From: an uncultured Saprospiraceae bacterium
GTDB lineage: Bacteria > Bacteroidota > Bacteroidia > Chitinophagales > Saprospiraceae
NCBI GenBank assembly: GCA_937929945.1
Contig: CALFUK010000049.1
Location: forward strand, 1-64,000
Length of the DNA: 64,000 nucleotides
Direction of reading: 5' to 3'
Shown here: positions 63,362 to 64,000 of the stretch, in pieces
Numbering within the stretch: position 1 is the first letter of the stretch
Layout of the letters: each line of letters starts with the position of its first letter
The notes under the pieces: generated by a model
What the model was told of the DNA's origin: nothing
Database searches by the model: none
The model's input: the letters and a program-made list of their open reading frames with translations, nothing else
Position numbers and translations under genes: made by a program

Positions 63362-64000
63362 TCATTCGCTTTTCTTCCCATTATCTTTCTTTCCATTTTT
63401 GCCATCATCTTTCTTGAGGTCCTTCACCGCATCCTTCACATCTTTGGTCGCCTTCTTTAATTTAGCGATATCCTTTTCTTTCTTTTGGGCGGCTTTTTCC
63501 TTTTTGATGTTGGGCTTATCACTGGTCGTAGAGGCTGAATCACTAAAGGTGAAGCCTTTCTTATCCGTTCCGATGTAGATGGTGTCACCCGCTTCGATGT
63601 CTCCCGAGAGGACCTGTTTCGACAGCTCGTTGATGATTTCTTTCTGGATCACTCGCTTTAATGGTCGTGCACCGAATTGAGGATCGTAGCCAAGATCTGC
63701 CAGTAAGTCCATGGCTGATTCTGTGAATTCTATACTGATGTCCTGTTTAGCAAGATTCTTATAGATTTTCTTTAATAGTATTTTAGCGATGAGCTTGATC
63801 TCGGCTTTGGTCAGCGGCAAGAACATGATTTTCTCATCGATCCGATTGAGGAATTCTGGACGTAGATTCTCCTTTAGCATATCGAAGACTTCCATTCTGG
63901 TCGTGTCGATGATTTCACCTCTGTGATCATCTCCGACTGCTTCTAAGTCCTCAAAGTTCTCCAGGATGACCTCGGCACCCATGTTAGAGGTCATGATGAT
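63362..64000 (-). CDS. clpB: ATP-dependent chaperone ClpB, C-terminal part (cut by window edge)
   Basis: The last 212 codons of ClpB, open to the right edge; the gene's start is outside the window. Visible are the second AAA module's sensor region (IIMTSNMGAE, LRPEFLNRIDEKIMFLPL) and the D2 small domain with the sensor-2 arginine in GYDPQFGARPLKRVIQKEI. ClpB is the Hsp100 disaggregase working with DnaK. Beyond the usual end (near VLSGDIEAGDTIYIG) it continues for about 65 residues rich in Lys and Asp (KEKAAQKKEKDIAKLKKATKD...), an unusual extension. ClpC/ClpA are less likely given the small-domain sequence. Confidence 0.92.
   Translation of the reverse strand: MIMTSNMGAEVILENFEDLEAVGDDHRGEIIDTTRMEVFDMLKENLRPEFLNRIDEKIMFLPLTKAEIKLIAKILLKKIYKNLAKQDISIEFTESAMDLLADLGYDPQFGARPLKRVIQKEIINELSKQVLSGDIEAGDTIYIGTDKKGFTFSDSASTTSDKPNIKKEKAAQKKEKDIAKLKKATKDVKDAVKDLKKDDGKNGKKDNGKKSE

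Noticed and set aside
1-64000. Defence islands, integrases, transposases, prophage or secondary-metabolite clusters
   Set aside because: None was recognised in any strong reading frame; gene content is mostly housekeeping with envelope-protein genes.

Overview
The window looks like chromosomal housekeeping DNA from a Bacteroidota species, most likely from the Saprospiria/Lewinella side of the phylum. Four things support this. Promoter-like sites match the Bacteroidota pattern TTG-N19/20-TAnnTTTG. Start regions are A-rich, without obvious Shine-Dalgarno sites. Families typical of the phylum are present (DUF2911, DUF4230, DUF4783, YugP, TIGR02757, the P-II/AmtB/porin set, B12-dependent methylmalonyl-CoA mutase). 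Two large exported proteins end in surface-sorting modules. Placement below phylum level is inference. No rRNA, tRNA, CRISPR array, transposase or prophage gene was seen.

Layout. 1-3 kb: an SDR oxidoreductase, a small unknown protein, an L-Ala-D/L-Glu epimerase and a BON-LysM protein. 3-6 kb: a nitrogen module (P-II, AmtB, outer-membrane porin, all minus strand). 6-12 kb: a helical-repeat protein, LpxH, DUF2911, frr, a YugP-type protease and serS. 12-25 kb: core information-processing and metabolic genes: rho, rpmH-rnpA (rpmH encodes only 51 residues), a YgjP-like protease, serC, gpmI, DUF4783, then the rimP-nusA-infB operon with a TIGR02757 gene at its end, and a purine nucleoside phosphorylase. 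25-34 kb: an MFS transporter, a fatty-acid hydroxylase-type enzyme, a zinc-ribbon membrane protein, a GFOR-like oxidoreductase paired with a fructokinase-like ROK kinase, a membrane-anchored AraC regulator, an acyltransferase and DUF4230.

34-42.7 kb holds one tight minus-strand operon: thiolase, crotonase, biotin carboxyl carrier, small mutase subunit, biotin carboxylase, large mutase subunit, carboxyltransferase. Together these take acyl-CoA or propionyl-CoA to methylmalonyl-CoA and then succinyl-CoA; no methylmalonyl-CoA epimerase is encoded here. 42.9-45.1 kb holds an ECF sigma factor, a one-helix membrane protein (candidate anti-sigma) and a secreted DUF4097 protein with a striking 17-20-residue histidine periodicity.

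45.4-64 kb: a secreted M43 metalloprotease with an IPTL-CTERM-like tail, a beta-CASP metallo-hydrolase, a lipoprotein/outer-membrane protein pair, a PadR-PspC cassette, a CPA-type antiporter, prfC, a 1481-residue CotH/lamin-tail surface protein, a 933-base stretch without a recognisable gene, and the 3' end of clpB running off the right edge.

No obviously new multi-gene defence or biosynthetic system was found. The observations most worth following are the His-ladder protein in the sigma-factor cassette, the IPTL-CTERM-type tail, the interleaved carboxylase/mutase operon with a shortened mutase subunit, and a terminator-like hairpin in the nusA operon leader.
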